A stretch of DNA of 64,000 bases, taken from positions 248,001 through 312,000 of the forward strand of contig CBDEFQ010000010.1 of the NCBI GenBank assembly GCA_965237485.1. The letters are read 5' to 3'. Within the stretch, counting starts at the first letter, position 1; each line of letters opens with the position of its first letter. A model generated the notes under the pieces. The model made no database searches and had not been told where the DNA came from. It saw only the letters and a program-made list of their open reading frames with translations. The stretch comes from JAAELZ01 sp965237485 (GTDB lineage Bacteria; Pseudomonadota; Gammaproteobacteria; Arenicellales; Poriferihabitantaceae). Shown here one piece after another: positions 29,209 to 38,301 of the stretch. A program made the position numbers and the translations under genes.

Positions 29209-30515
29209 CGGTCTTTTCTAGAAGATAGACAATATATTGAAGCCTAGTACACTGTCCACAATTTATTAGTAAGTCGGTTGTCTGCCATCTTCAATTGTGG
29301 CTTCTCCGTTACCTTCGTGAGGTATGCTAATAGATTTAACTGGCACGATGGTAGAAATTGCGTGTTTATAAATCATTTGATTGACACTGTTTTTTAACAA
29401 TTGCATATTTTTACCAACCGTGGCCAGTTAATTTTACGTAGCGAGGCCACCTAATTTTACCAACCGTGGCCACTGATTTTTATCGAAGCGCGGACACTTT
29501 TTCGCTTCCGTAAAATTCCTCCACAGCCTTCTTGCGGTTAACACTATAACCGTTAACCTGCCGTTCTTTTATTTGTATTGGAACAGCTATGAAACCCAAG
29601 AAGGTCACTATGTTAAAACTCAAAGACATTCTGCGCTTGCACTATGAGGCGCAACTAGAAGTGGACCCGCTTTTTAGGACAGATGGCTTAGGAGTTATTT
29701 TCAGCTGATTAAGCAGCCAATTTCAGGCCGCGACATGGATCATACATCATGTCAGGGACCATGCCCAATGTTTGATGTTTACGCTCTTGGTTGTAATAGT
29801 TTATCCAGGAGCCAATGCCGTCTTTTGCCTCTTTCATCGATTGGTAGGCTTGCAAATAGACTTCCTCATATTTCACGCTGCGCCATAAGCGCTCAACAAA
29901 TACATTGTCACGCCAAGCACCTTTGCCATCCATGCTGATGCGAATACCATTGTCTTTGAGTACACCGGTAAACGCCTCACTGGTAAATTGCGCACCTTGA
30001 TCGCTGTTAAAGATATCAGGCTTGCCGTAGTAATGCAGTGCCTCTTCCAAAGCATCTACGCAGAATGCGCTATCCATGCTGTTGCTAAGCCGCCATGACA
30101 GCACTTTACGAGAATACCAATCCATCACAACGGTAAGATAAGCAAAGCCCTTAGGCATCGGGATATAAGTTATATCGGTACACCAAGCTTGATTGGGTTG
30201 ATTGATGGCCAACCCACCTAGCAGATAAGGATAAATCTTGTGCCCCGCCTTCTTCTTGCTGGTGTTAGGCCTAGGATAGATGGCTTTAATGCCCATCTTA
30301 CGCATTAAGCGTCGCACATGTTTACGGTCAACTCGGTGGCCTACATCTTGCAACACATCACGAATGCGTCTACTGCCAAGAAAGGGCCGATTGAGGTGAA
30401 TGCGATCAATCAGATGCATCAGTTCCAAGTCATCCTCATTAGCAGGTGAGGTTTTGTAATAAACATGGGAACGATGAATCTTCAACAATTTACACTGACG
30501 AACTAACGATAGTTT

Positions 30516-31718
30516 GAGAGCGCAGCGTAACTCACGATTTTAGTTTGATATTTTCGAAGCACTCATTTTTTGAGCTATATTTGCCCAGTTTCGCGTATTC
30601 GATCATCATTTAGTCACTATTTTATCAATTCGAGCACCTAAGCCATATTAAAGGCACAACTATCCAGCATAGTGCCAATCAGGCAAGCCATACAAGCTTA
30701 AGAACTTAGCACCTTTACGGATATTCGCTGCCATCGCCGCTAGGCCGTAAACAGTCTGGTTCTTCGCTAGCCCCATGAACCGAGTGCGAGCTAAACCATA
30801 ATGCTGCTTGTAAGTCGCAAAGAGCCGTTCGCCACCTGCTCGCGTTACCGCAATAACTGCATTACGGGTACGGTCTGCATCTGACAACGGATTACCTCGA
30901 TAGCCCTTGCGTTGAACCTGATCATCAATTCCAAGTTGCTCCAGTTTATCTCGCGTCTCCTCAGAACTATACGCCGCATCAGCATATAGGGCAGTCTCAT
31001 CGCCCAACAGCAATTCATCGCGCAGTTGGCTGTCATGAACATGCCCTGGCGTCACATTCTGGCACTGAACAAACCCATCCTCATCAACTCCCGTATGCAC
31101 TGAGTAGCCATAGGTAGACTTCTTTCGACCTCGGCTGTCATTTTTGACATGCCAGCTCGCTTCAGGGTCTCGCTTAGGCGTCCCATCTTTGCCGTTACCA
31201 TTTCCAGAACGAGCCGCTTCTATAGGTGTTGCATCTATAATGTTGATGCGCCCCTTGCTCATAATAATGTTCTTCGCTTCAAGTTGACGATTGATCTCAC
31301 CTAGCAAGCGATCCCACAGTTCGTGCTCCATTAACTGGTTACGAAAGCGCCCAAGGGTCGAAGCTTCAGGTACATCGCCGCCTAACTCAAAGCGGCAAAA
31401 CTTACGAAACAATAAATCTCTAAATAAGCACTGTGCTAACTCCCTATCCGACAGTTCATACCAAATTCCCAGCATCAAGCTGCGGAACAAACTAAGTAAT
31501 GGATAACTAGGGCGGCCAGTAGTGCCAGCATAAATAGATGAAAGCAGTGTCTCTATTTCGCTCCAATCTAATAGTGCTTCTGTATCATCAAGACTATGCA
31601 GAATTGGATGATCCAAATCTGATCTTGATACTAATAAATCTCGTTGGGTGGCGAATGGTTTTTGCATGCCTAATTTTAACAAATTATGTAGATACTCGAT
31701 GAGTTATGCTGCACTCTC
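30516..31718 (-). mobile_element. IS5a copy 2, complete
   Basis: 1203 bp with a 19-bp imperfect inverted repeat (GAGAGCGCAGCGTAACTCA). Flanked by a 5-bp duplication AGTTT (30511-30515 and 31719-31723). This is the innermost of three nested elements at hfq. Confidence 0.95.
30660..31682 (-). CDS. IS5-type transposase (IS5a copy 2)
   Basis: An intact 340-residue DDE transposase. The N-terminal domain (DWSEIETLLSSIYAGTTGRP through SDRELAQCLFRDL) is followed by IIDATPIEAA, YADAAYSSEET and GGERLFATYKQHYG, which hold the catalytic Asp, Asp and Glu. It differs from copy 3 by one residue (GRFRNQ against GCFRNQ). It is a probable source of current IS5a movement. Confidence 0.93.
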   Translation of the reverse strand: MLKLGMQKPFATQRDLLVSRSDLDHPILHSLDDTEALLDWSEIETLLSSIYAGTTGRPSYPLLSLFRSLMLGIWYELSDRELAQCLFRDLLFRKFCRFELGGDVPEASTLGRFRNQLMEHELWDRLLGEINRQLEAKNIIMSKGRINIIDATPIEAARSGNGNGKDGTPKRDPEASWHVKNDSRGRKKSTYGYSVHTGVDEDGFVQCQNVTPGHVHDSQLRDELLLGDETALYADAAYSSEETRDKLEQLGIDDQVQRKGYRGNPLSDADRTRNAVIAVTRAGGERLFATYKQHYGLARTRFMGLAKNQTVYGLAAMAANIRKGAKFLSLYGLPDWHYAG

Positions 31719-31761
31719 AGTTTATTGCTTTTATTAATCATAGTTTTGCGCTCAGGTCTGT

Positions 31762-32043
31762 TTAACGACCGAGCGCTTTTGATAAAAAATCGTTTTCCAT
31801 GGTGATTTCACCGATCTTTGCCTGTAATGATTTAATCTCTGATTCTCGGTTTGGAGATAAGCCTGTGCCTGATGCAAAGACTTCAGCTGAGCTATCGAGC
31901 AATTGTTTCTTCCACTTGACGATAAGATTTGCATTGATGTCATAACGACTAGCAAGATTGCTTAATGTTTCATCACCTTTGATTGCTGCAAGAGCAACTT
32001 TGGCTTTGAATGGTGGGGCATGGTTTCTACGCTTTTTACTCAT
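31762..32043 (-). CDS. IS3-family OrfA (IS3b)
   Basis: A 93-residue helix-turn-helix protein (KVALAAIKGDETLSNLASRY then NLIVKWKKQLL) with a C-terminal leucine-zipper-like coil ending ENDFLSKALGR. It is intact and lies 20 bases upstream of the orfB start. Confidence 0.9.
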   Translation of the reverse strand: MSKKRRNHAPPFKAKVALAAIKGDETLSNLASRYDINANLIVKWKKQLLDSSAEVFASGTGLSPNRESEIKSLQAKIGEITMENDFLSKALGR

Positions 32044-33651
32044 TTTCTGTTCCTCGTTTTGAACAATTATAAAACAGAAAATAACTCCTTATTTTGGCCT
32101 TCAACCTGTCCTAATCATGGGGTCCACTTCAACTATCCTCCCGTAAAATCGCGCTCAGCTTAAACCTGTCACGCAGCGCCGTATCCAAATATCTCGTCAG
32201 AGCAACAAATGCCCAATTAAGCTGGCCCCTGCCAGCAGGCATGGATGAACAACAGCTGCAGGCGATATTAAAGCCGCCCAAATGCAGAGGCCCTGCCACT
32301 GCTTTATTGTGTGAGCCAGACTTTGCACAAATATCAGTTGAACGGTCTCGTAAAGGGATGACTCGCCAATTACTGTGGGAAGAATACGCCGAGCATCATC
32401 CAGTCAACCATTACAGCTATTCTCGCTTCACGGTGTTGTTCGGTCAGTGGCGCAAGAAGCAAAGAATCTCGATGCGCCAGACTCATATTGCTGGAGATAA
32501 ACTGTTTGTTGATTATGCTGGTTTAACCTTAGGTATTATTGATGCTCGTACGGGTGAAGCACGCCCTGCCCAAGTATTCGTTTCAGTGCTCGGAGTCAGT
32601 TCCTATACCTACGCCGAGGCCACATGGACACAGAGCTTGCCTGACTGGATAGGCTCACACGTTCGCGCCTTTGAATTTTATGGCGGTGTTACTCAAACAG
32701 TGGTGCCCGATAACCTCAAGAGTGCTGTTTCTAAAGCCGGTCGTTATGACCCCGAACTCAACCCCAGCTATGCACAATTAGCCGCCTATTACGGTGTGGC
32801 GGTGATGCCTGCCAGACCTTATAAGCCTAAGGATAAATCTAAAGCCGAGGTGGGCGTACAGATTGTCGAACGCTGGATCATGATGCGGCTGCGCAAGCTG
32901 CAATTGTTTAGTTTGGATGAGGCTAATCAAGCTATTCGAGGATTGCTAGATGATCTAAACAATCGCCCCTTTAAACAACGCCCGGGTTCTCGCCGCTCAC
33001 AGTTTGAATCAATTGATAAGCCTGCTCTTAAATCATTGCCTGGCACGCCTTATAGCTATCGCCATGTAGTAAAAGCACGGGCGCACATCGATTATCACGT
33101 TAGCTATGATGGGCATCATTACTCGGTTCCCTATCAATTGCGCGGCGAGGCAGTAATGTTACACGTGGGCGAGCACTGTATTGATGTGTTCTACCAAGGC
33201 AAGGGTGTCGCGCAACATCCGCGAGCAATGGGCCAAGGCGGACACACAACCCATGTCGCTCACATGCCTAAAGCTCATGCTAAACACCAAGAGTGGACGC
33301 TTGGTCGGTTTCTTAATTGGGCAAGTCAGGTCGGTGCGGCGACAGAGCGCGTGGTGCGTTATCAATTAGAAAATCGCCCCCATCCAGAACATGGTTCTCG
33401 TGCTTGTTTGGGCATTCTTAACCTTGCCAAGAAATACGGCAAGACGCGTTTAGAGAATGCCTGTTTACGCGCAGAGAAGATTGGCGGCCTGCATTACAAA
33501 CACCTTGCATCAATACTACAAACCCGTCTCGACAAGCTACCTACCGAACCCGATAAGCAACAGACTTTGCCAAGCACCCATGCCAATGTGCGCGGAGCCG
33601 ATTACTACCATTAACCCAAACCATTTCATCTATAACCAACAGGAAAATACT

Positions 33652-34397
33652 ATGACTCCACAACAAACCCTTACCCAACTGAATGAATTACGCCTAACGG
33701 GCATGGCCGAGCAACTGTGCTATCAGTTCGACCCACCTAACACTTATGATGAGCTGGGCTTTATCGAACGACTCAGTTTGCTCGTAAACCACGAGGCCAC
33801 CGTGCGGGATAACCGCAAAGTCACGCGTTTACTCAAGCAAGCGAAGTTACGATATCGCGCCCAAGCAGACGACATCGATTACCGAACTAGACGAGGTTTA
33901 CACAAAGACACGGTAGCGCAGTTACTGGCCTAGACGGGGTAAACAAAAGCCGCAATGTCATCATCCAGGGCCCTACAGGCACCGGCAAAACCTTCTTGGC
34001 CTGTGTGTTAGGACAAGCGGCTTGTGAGCACGGCATTAGCACAAAATATATTCGTGCTAGCCGCTTATTTGAAGCAATGACCTTGAGCCATGGTGATGGC
34101 AGTTACACCAAGCTACTGGCACAAATAGCAAAAATCAAACTATTGATTATCGATGACTGGGGCTTGGATACACTGACTCAGCAAAACCGTAATGACCGAT
34201 TAGAAATAATAGAAGATCGCCACGGTAATGGCGCCACCTTAATCACCAGTCAATTGCCCACACAACATTGGCATGATGCGATTGGTGAAGCCACTTTGGC
34301 TGATGCGATTCTGGATCGCTTATTGCACAACGCGCACAAAATACAATTAGAGGGGGAATCGATGAGAAAAATCCAGTCACAACAGAGCAAAGTGTAG
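33652..34397 (+). pseudogene. istB: IstB of IS21b copy B, frameshifted
   Basis: Nearly identical to istB of copy A, with the same break at GGCCTAGAC near 33932 that ends the first frame after VAQLLA. Walker A GPTGTGKT lies in the second frame. Shared damage in both copies means that IstB was already frameshifted before duplication, or that a +1 recoding event is used. Confidence 0.85.
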
Positions 34398-34632
34398 CCA
34401 CTTTACGTTAAAATCACTTGACCGTTTGAAGGCTTGGTGCAAGTGGCCACGCTTCGTAAAATTCGGTGGCCACGGTTGTAAAAATACGCAACAATATGAC
34501 AAATTGATCAAATGAATCAATTTGCCCTTGTAATTTAATACCGTTTACTAAAAATATAGAAACTGGAATTCGCTCTTTTCTTAGTATATTCAGGAAAGGA
34601 TCCTGAAGTTGAGCCCCTTTTGCTGCCATGGT

Positions 34633-36080
34633 GGCAGCAATTCCCGCCCAATTAACAAACCAAGCAAACAAGCGGGTTACAGGGGTTCTGAAAAAATAGT
34701 TTTCGTAAACTATTCCGAGGATACAGTATGATACAGCCAATTTCACAGATTAGAGTTGAAGAACCATGGCTAAACCTCTACTTCGTAAACACCTCAGCGC
34801 GCCGGGATTACTCAAGTCGATTAGGCAAGTGTTTAGTCAGATAGAAGCTACAGATTCATGCCACGCCCGTAATGATATTTCTCTAGCAGATTGTCTGATG
34901 TCAGGGATGGCTATTTTCGGGTTGAAGTATCCCTCATTACTTCAGTTCGACCAAGATAAGCAAACCATCCAAGCTAATTTACGCAGCTTATACGGGATTA
35001 AGAAAGCCCCTTGTGATACGACATTACGTGAGCGGCTAGACAATGTTGACCCTGCACTATTACGCCAAGCCTTTACCCGTATCTTTGCCAATCTTCAACG
35101 CGGCAAGGGTTTAGAAGGTATGGAGTTTATGGATGAGCACTATCTACTATCGGTGGATGGGACAGGTTACTTCTCATCCAAGCAGGTGCATTGCAAGCAG
35201 TGCTGTGAAAAGCATCATCGCAATGGTCAGATCACGTATTATCATCAATTGCTGGCGGCGGTATTGGTGCATCCTGATCAGTCTGAGGTATTTACATTGG
35301 CACCCGAGGCGATCTTGAAGCAAGATGGCGAGGCCAAGAATGACTGTGAACGTAATGCAGCCAAGCGTTTGTTCAAAGACATTCGCAGGGAACACCCTCA
35401 TTTAAAGCTGGTGGTCGTAGAGGATGGTTTGTCGTCTAATGGCCCTCATATTGAATGACTTAAGTCACTGGACATGCGTTTTATTCTAGGCGCAAAACAA
35501 AGTGACCATGGGTTTCTATTTGACTGGGTGAGTCACACAAAAGCCACAAAAACAGTGGAACTCATAGATTCCAAAGGGGTGCATCATTGTTTTCGATACT
35601 GTAATCAAGTGCCGCTTAATGATGCGAATTTCCAGATGCAGATCAATTTCTTGGAATACTGGGAAACCAAAGCATCGGGTAAAACACAGCACTTCTCGTG
35701 GGTGACGGATATTGAAATCACCTCTGACAATATGATGACGCTAATGCGCGGCGGCCGCGCTCGTTGGCGCATTGAGAATGAAACCTTCAACACCCTGAAA
35801 AACCCTTGGCTATCACTTCGAGCATAACTTTGGTCATGGCAAACAGCACCTAGCGACGGTGTTTGCTTACTTGATGATGCTGGCGTTTCTAGTTGATCAG
35901 ATTCAGCAATGCTGTTGCAAGCTATTTGGTCAGGTGCTGGAGGCGAGGTTTTCAGGGTATAAACATCAGCCGAGACAATGAGCTAGCGACAGCTGGACAG
36001 AGATTAGACCCTGCATCAAACTCAGCGAGACAAAGCTAACGACGATTTGGGCTAAATCTTGGTAGGCGGGAATTTCTGCC
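34633..36080 (+). mobile_element. IS4x copy 2 at the hfq start codon
   Basis: The 1448-bp element has inverted ends GGCAGCAATTCCCGCC and GGCAGAAATTCCCGCC. A perfect 5-bp duplication ATGGT flanks it (34628-34632 and 36081-36085). On the minus strand the duplication reads ACCAT. The hfq ATG is formed from its last two bases plus the next G, so the element separates the hfq leader from its coding sequence. Confidence 0.9.
34766..35980 (+). pseudogene. IS4-like transposase (IS4x copy 2), stop and frameshift
   Basis: It starts MAKPLLRKHLSAPGLLKSIR and contains LLSVDGTGYFSS and VVVEDGLSSNG. A TGA at 35456-35458 replaces a Leu codon (copy 1 reads IKLLKSL), then the same frame continues (MRFILGAKQSDHGF). 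A one-base indel near 35808 shifts the end, so the true C-terminus (YHFEHNFGHGKQHLATVF to HQPRQ) lies in another frame to about 35980. It is inactive. Confidence 0.85.
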
Positions 36081-36085
36081 ATGGT

Positions 36086-36189
36086 GGTTATCCCAAGGTT
36101 AATTATTATTTTCTGTGTATGTAAAACTACATATAACAGCGGCTATTGACAAATAGGCGTCGCAAGCCGATTACATAATATCATTAAAG
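36086..36189 (-). promoter_or_regulatory. Orphaned hfq leader between IS4x and IS5a
   Basis: About 100 bp, reversed, ends in TTGGGATAACCACC, which joined to the hfq ATG at 34629 would be the native upstream sequence. It is separated from hfq by IS4x on one side and cut off by IS5a copy 3 on the other. TTGTCA and TATATG boxes are present but poorly spaced, so no promoter is asserted. Confidence 0.45.
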
Positions 36190-37393
36190 GAGAGCGCAGC
36201 GTAACTCACGATTTTAGTTTGATATTTTCGTAGCACTCATTTTTTGAGCTATATTTGCCCAGTTTCGCGTATTCGATCATCATTTAGTCACTAATTTTAT
36301 CAATTCGAGCACCTAAGCCATATTAAAGGCACAACTATCCAGCATAGTGCCAATCAGGCAAGCCATACAAGCTTAAGAACTTAGCGCCTTTACGGATATT
36401 CGCTGCCATCGCCGCTAGGCCGTAAACAGTCTGGTTCTTCGCTAGCCCCATGAACCGAGTGCGAGCTAAACCATAATGCTGCTTGTAAGTCGCAAAGAGC
36501 CGTTCGCCACCTGCTCGCGTTACCGCAATAACTGCATTACGGGTACGGTCTGCATCTGACAACGGATTACCTCGATAGCCCTTGCGTTGAACCTGATCAT
36601 CAATTCCAAGTTGCTCCAGTTTATCTCGCGTCTCCTCAGAACTATACGCCGCATCAGCATATAGGGCAGTCTCATCGCCCAACAGCAATTCATCGCGCAG
36701 TTGGCTGTCATGAACATGCCCTGGCGTCACATTCTGGCACTGAACAAACCCATCCTCATCAACTCCCGTATGCACTGAGTAGCCATAGGTAGACTTCTTT
36801 CGACCTCGGCTGTCATTTTTGACATGCCAGCTCGCTTCAGGGTCTCGCTTAGGCGTCCCATCTTTGCCGTTACCATTTCCAGAACGAGCCGCTTCTATAG
36901 GTGTTGCATCTATAATGTTGATGCGCCCCTTGCTCATAATAATGTTCTTCGCTTCAAGTTGACGATTGATCTCACCTAGCAAGCGATCCCACAGTTCGTG
37001 CTCCATTAACTGGTTACGAAAGCACCCAAGGGTCGAAGCTTCAGGTACATCGCCGCCTAACTCAAAGCGGCAAAACTTACGAAACAATAAATCTCTAAAT
37101 AAGCACTGTGCTAACTCCCTATCCGACAGTTCATACCAAATTCCCAGCATCAAGCTGCGGAACAAACTAAGTAATGGATAACTAGGGCGGCCAGTAGTGC
37201 CAGCATAAATAGATGAAAGCAGTGTCTCTATTTCGCTCCAATCTAATAGTGCTTCTGTATCATCAAGACTATGCAGAATTGGATGATCCAAATCTGATCT
37301 TGATACTAATAAATCTCGTTGGGTGGCGAATGGTTTTTGCATGCCTAATTTTAACAAATTATGTAGATACTCGATGAGTTATGCTGCACTCTC
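36190..37393 (-). mobile_element. IS5a copy 3, complete
   Basis: 1204 bp, one base longer than copy 2 outside the gene. Flanked by a 5-bp duplication TAAAG (36185-36189 and 37394-37398). It has the same ends as the other IS5a copies. Confidence 0.95.
36335..37357 (-). CDS. IS5-type transposase (IS5a copy 3)
   Basis: An intact 340-residue DDE transposase, identical to copy 2 except for a Cys in TLGCFRNQ. The motifs are as in copy 2. The near identity of copies shows very recent spread. Confidence 0.93.
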   Translation of the reverse strand: MLKLGMQKPFATQRDLLVSRSDLDHPILHSLDDTEALLDWSEIETLLSSIYAGTTGRPSYPLLSLFRSLMLGIWYELSDRELAQCLFRDLLFRKFCRFELGGDVPEASTLGCFRNQLMEHELWDRLLGEINRQLEAKNIIMSKGRINIIDATPIEAARSGNGNGKDGTPKRDPEASWHVKNDSRGRKKSTYGYSVHTGVDEDGFVQCQNVTPGHVHDSQLRDELLLGDETALYADAAYSSEETRDKLEQLGIDDQVQRKGYRGNPLSDADRTRNAVIAVTRAGGERLFATYKQHYGLARTRFMGLAKNQTVYGLAAMAANIRKGAKFLSLYGLPDWHYAG

Positions 37394-37398
37394 TAAAG

Positions 37399-37737
37399 AA
37401 TAATAAATGCCTCAGCAGTATTCAAGATGAACATTAGATGCTTTAAAAAGAGAAGAACGGTGCTTTTAACTAGACCATTCAACAGACATCCCATCTACCA
37501 AATCGCCTAACGCCACTCTTCTTAGAAAAGCTAACCATTCATCCTAATACCAAGAGGTTTTACTCTCTACAGTTGGAATTTACTACCGCTCAAACTAATT
37601 TACAACCATTTAACCAAAATGACCTACCTTTAAACAGAAAAATACTCCACAAAAGTGTGTTTCATCACATCTTCAGTCAAAACGTTCTACTAAACTATTT
37701 TTCTTACCCCTAGCCCGAGCAAGGAATATTTTCAAAT
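37399..37737. other. Intergenic stretch before the pilin-like gene
   Basis: About 340 bp of AT-rich DNA with no open frame of note on either strand. It lies between IS5a and the rightward pilin-like gene, and would also have been upstream of hfq. No convincing promoter, RNA gene or repeat was found. Confidence 0.5.
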
Positions 37738-38292
37738 ATGCAAGGAATCAAACTTAGTAAATCTCAGCGTGGTGTCTCATTAATACAAACGCTGGTATCT
37801 ATGAGCATATTAGTCGTTCTAGTAAGCCTAAGCGCGCCCAATATGTCGGCGGTAATGACACGCACTTCAATTTCTGCGACGCAACAATTGCTGATGCAAA
37901 ATATTCGAGAAGCAAGAGCGGCCGCCAAATCTAGCCGAAGCGTCGCTTATATTTGCCCCAGCAATGACGGAAGCACCTGTTTGAAGGTAAAGCATTGGCA
38001 CCAAGGATGGATTAGCTATTTAGATTTAGACCTAAACCTCAATAAAAAATCCGATGCGGGAGATGTACTAATCACCACCTACCAACCTGCTGATGATGAT
38101 TTAACAATTAACGTCAGTTTAAATGCTGCTGGGCGAGCCAAGGCAATTAAGATTGACAAATACGGCACATTACGAACCAGCGGTAATCTGCGCATATGTG
38201 ACAAAAATAACGATCGCCAACATATTGATACGATTAAAATGAGTAATAAGGGTAGGCTGGCAATTGAGCTTAGGGATATTCCTTGCGCTTAA
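37738..38292 (+). CDS. Type IV pilin-like/GspH-type minor pseudopilin
   Basis: This 184-residue protein has a class III prepilin signal. A short basic leader with QRG precedes the cleavage point, then VSLIQTLVSMSILVVLVSLSAP forms the hydrophobic helix. The body (about 40-184) resembles the GspH/FimT domain, with Cys pairs. The usual Glu at position +5 of the mature protein is Gln here (VSLIQ), so assembly may differ. It stands alone: no other pilus gene is in the window. A role as a minor pilin (type IV pilus or type II secretion) is inferred from the fold alone. Confidence 0.7.
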   Translation: MQGIKLSKSQRGVSLIQTLVSMSILVVLVSLSAPNMSAVMTRTSISATQQLLMQNIREARAAAKSSRSVAYICPSNDGSTCLKVKHWHQGWISYLDLDLNLNKKSDAGDVLITTYQPADDDLTINVSLNAAGRAKAIKIDKYGTLRTSGNLRICDKNNDRQHIDTIKMSNKGRLAIELRDIPCA

Positions 38293-38301
38293 TACACTAC
38301 A

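Larger units (their letters stand above)
29709..31741 (-). pseudogene. IS3-family transposase OrfB of IS3b, split by IS5a
   Basis: The ATG is at 31741 (MINKSNKL). After seven codons IS5a interrupts, and the frame resumes at about 30515 with SLVRQCKLLKIHRSHVYY and continues to 29709. The rve-type core is intact: WCTDITYIP (Asp), NSDQGAQFTS (Asp), VFVERLWRSVKYEEVY (Glu). The frame from 30488 to 29709 alone still spans the catalytic core. Confidence 0.9.
29658..32130 (-). mobile_element. IS3b (IS3 family), interrupted by IS5a
   Basis: Inverted ends GAAGTGGACCC (29658) and, reversed from 32130, GAAGTGGACCC, with GGAGTTATTTTC further in at both ends. Flanked by a 5-bp duplication AACTA (29653-29657 and 32131-32135). 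It contains orfA and an orfB broken by IS5a. Confidence 0.92.
29589..33614 (+). pseudogene. istA: IstA of IS21b copy B, interrupted by IS3b
   Basis: The start MKPKKVTMLKLKDILRLHYEA ends at the AACTA duplication (29653-29657). The gene resumes at 32131 with SSRKIALSLNLS and is then continuous to 33614, including the DDE core and the C-terminal domain (YHVSYDGHHYSVPYQLRGEAV). Without IS3b it would be an intact IstA, since the CCCC run near 32225 is in frame. Confidence 0.88.
29402..34490 (+). mobile_element. IS21b copy B inside hfq, carrying IS3b and IS5a
   Basis: The element has the same ends as copy A and is flanked by a 5-bp duplication ACAAT (29397-29401 and 34491-34495). Its istA is interrupted by IS3b (29658-32130), which in turn holds IS5a (30516-31718). 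Without these inserts it is about 2.6 kb and has the full istA that copy A lacks. Confidence 0.95.
29266..34629 (-). pseudogene. hfq: RNA chaperone Hfq, disrupted by nested IS
   Basis: Hfq is the hexameric Sm-like protein that pairs small RNAs with mRNAs. The 5' part (34629 to 34491) encodes MAAKGAQLQDPFLN through GQIDSFDQFVIL. The 3' part (29401 to 29266) continues LKNSVNQMIYKHAISTIVPV and ends EDGRQPTY. Removing IS21b copy B and one copy of its ACAAT duplication gives exactly 270 nt, an intact 89-codon gene with both Sm motifs. The insertion falls at about codon 46. IS4x sits at the start codon as well. hflX follows, the normal order. No functional Hfq can come from this locus. Confidence 0.97.

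Noticed and set aside
34414..34746. Longer minus-strand frame starting upstream of the hfq ATG
   Set aside because: The first 39 codons are IS4x sequence and the last ones are IS21b sequence; only the middle is Hfq.
36000..36083. Minus-strand frame MAEIPAYQDLAQIVVSF next to the hfq leader
   Set aside because: It lies inside the right end of IS4x, whose terminal repeat it contains; it is not a host gene.
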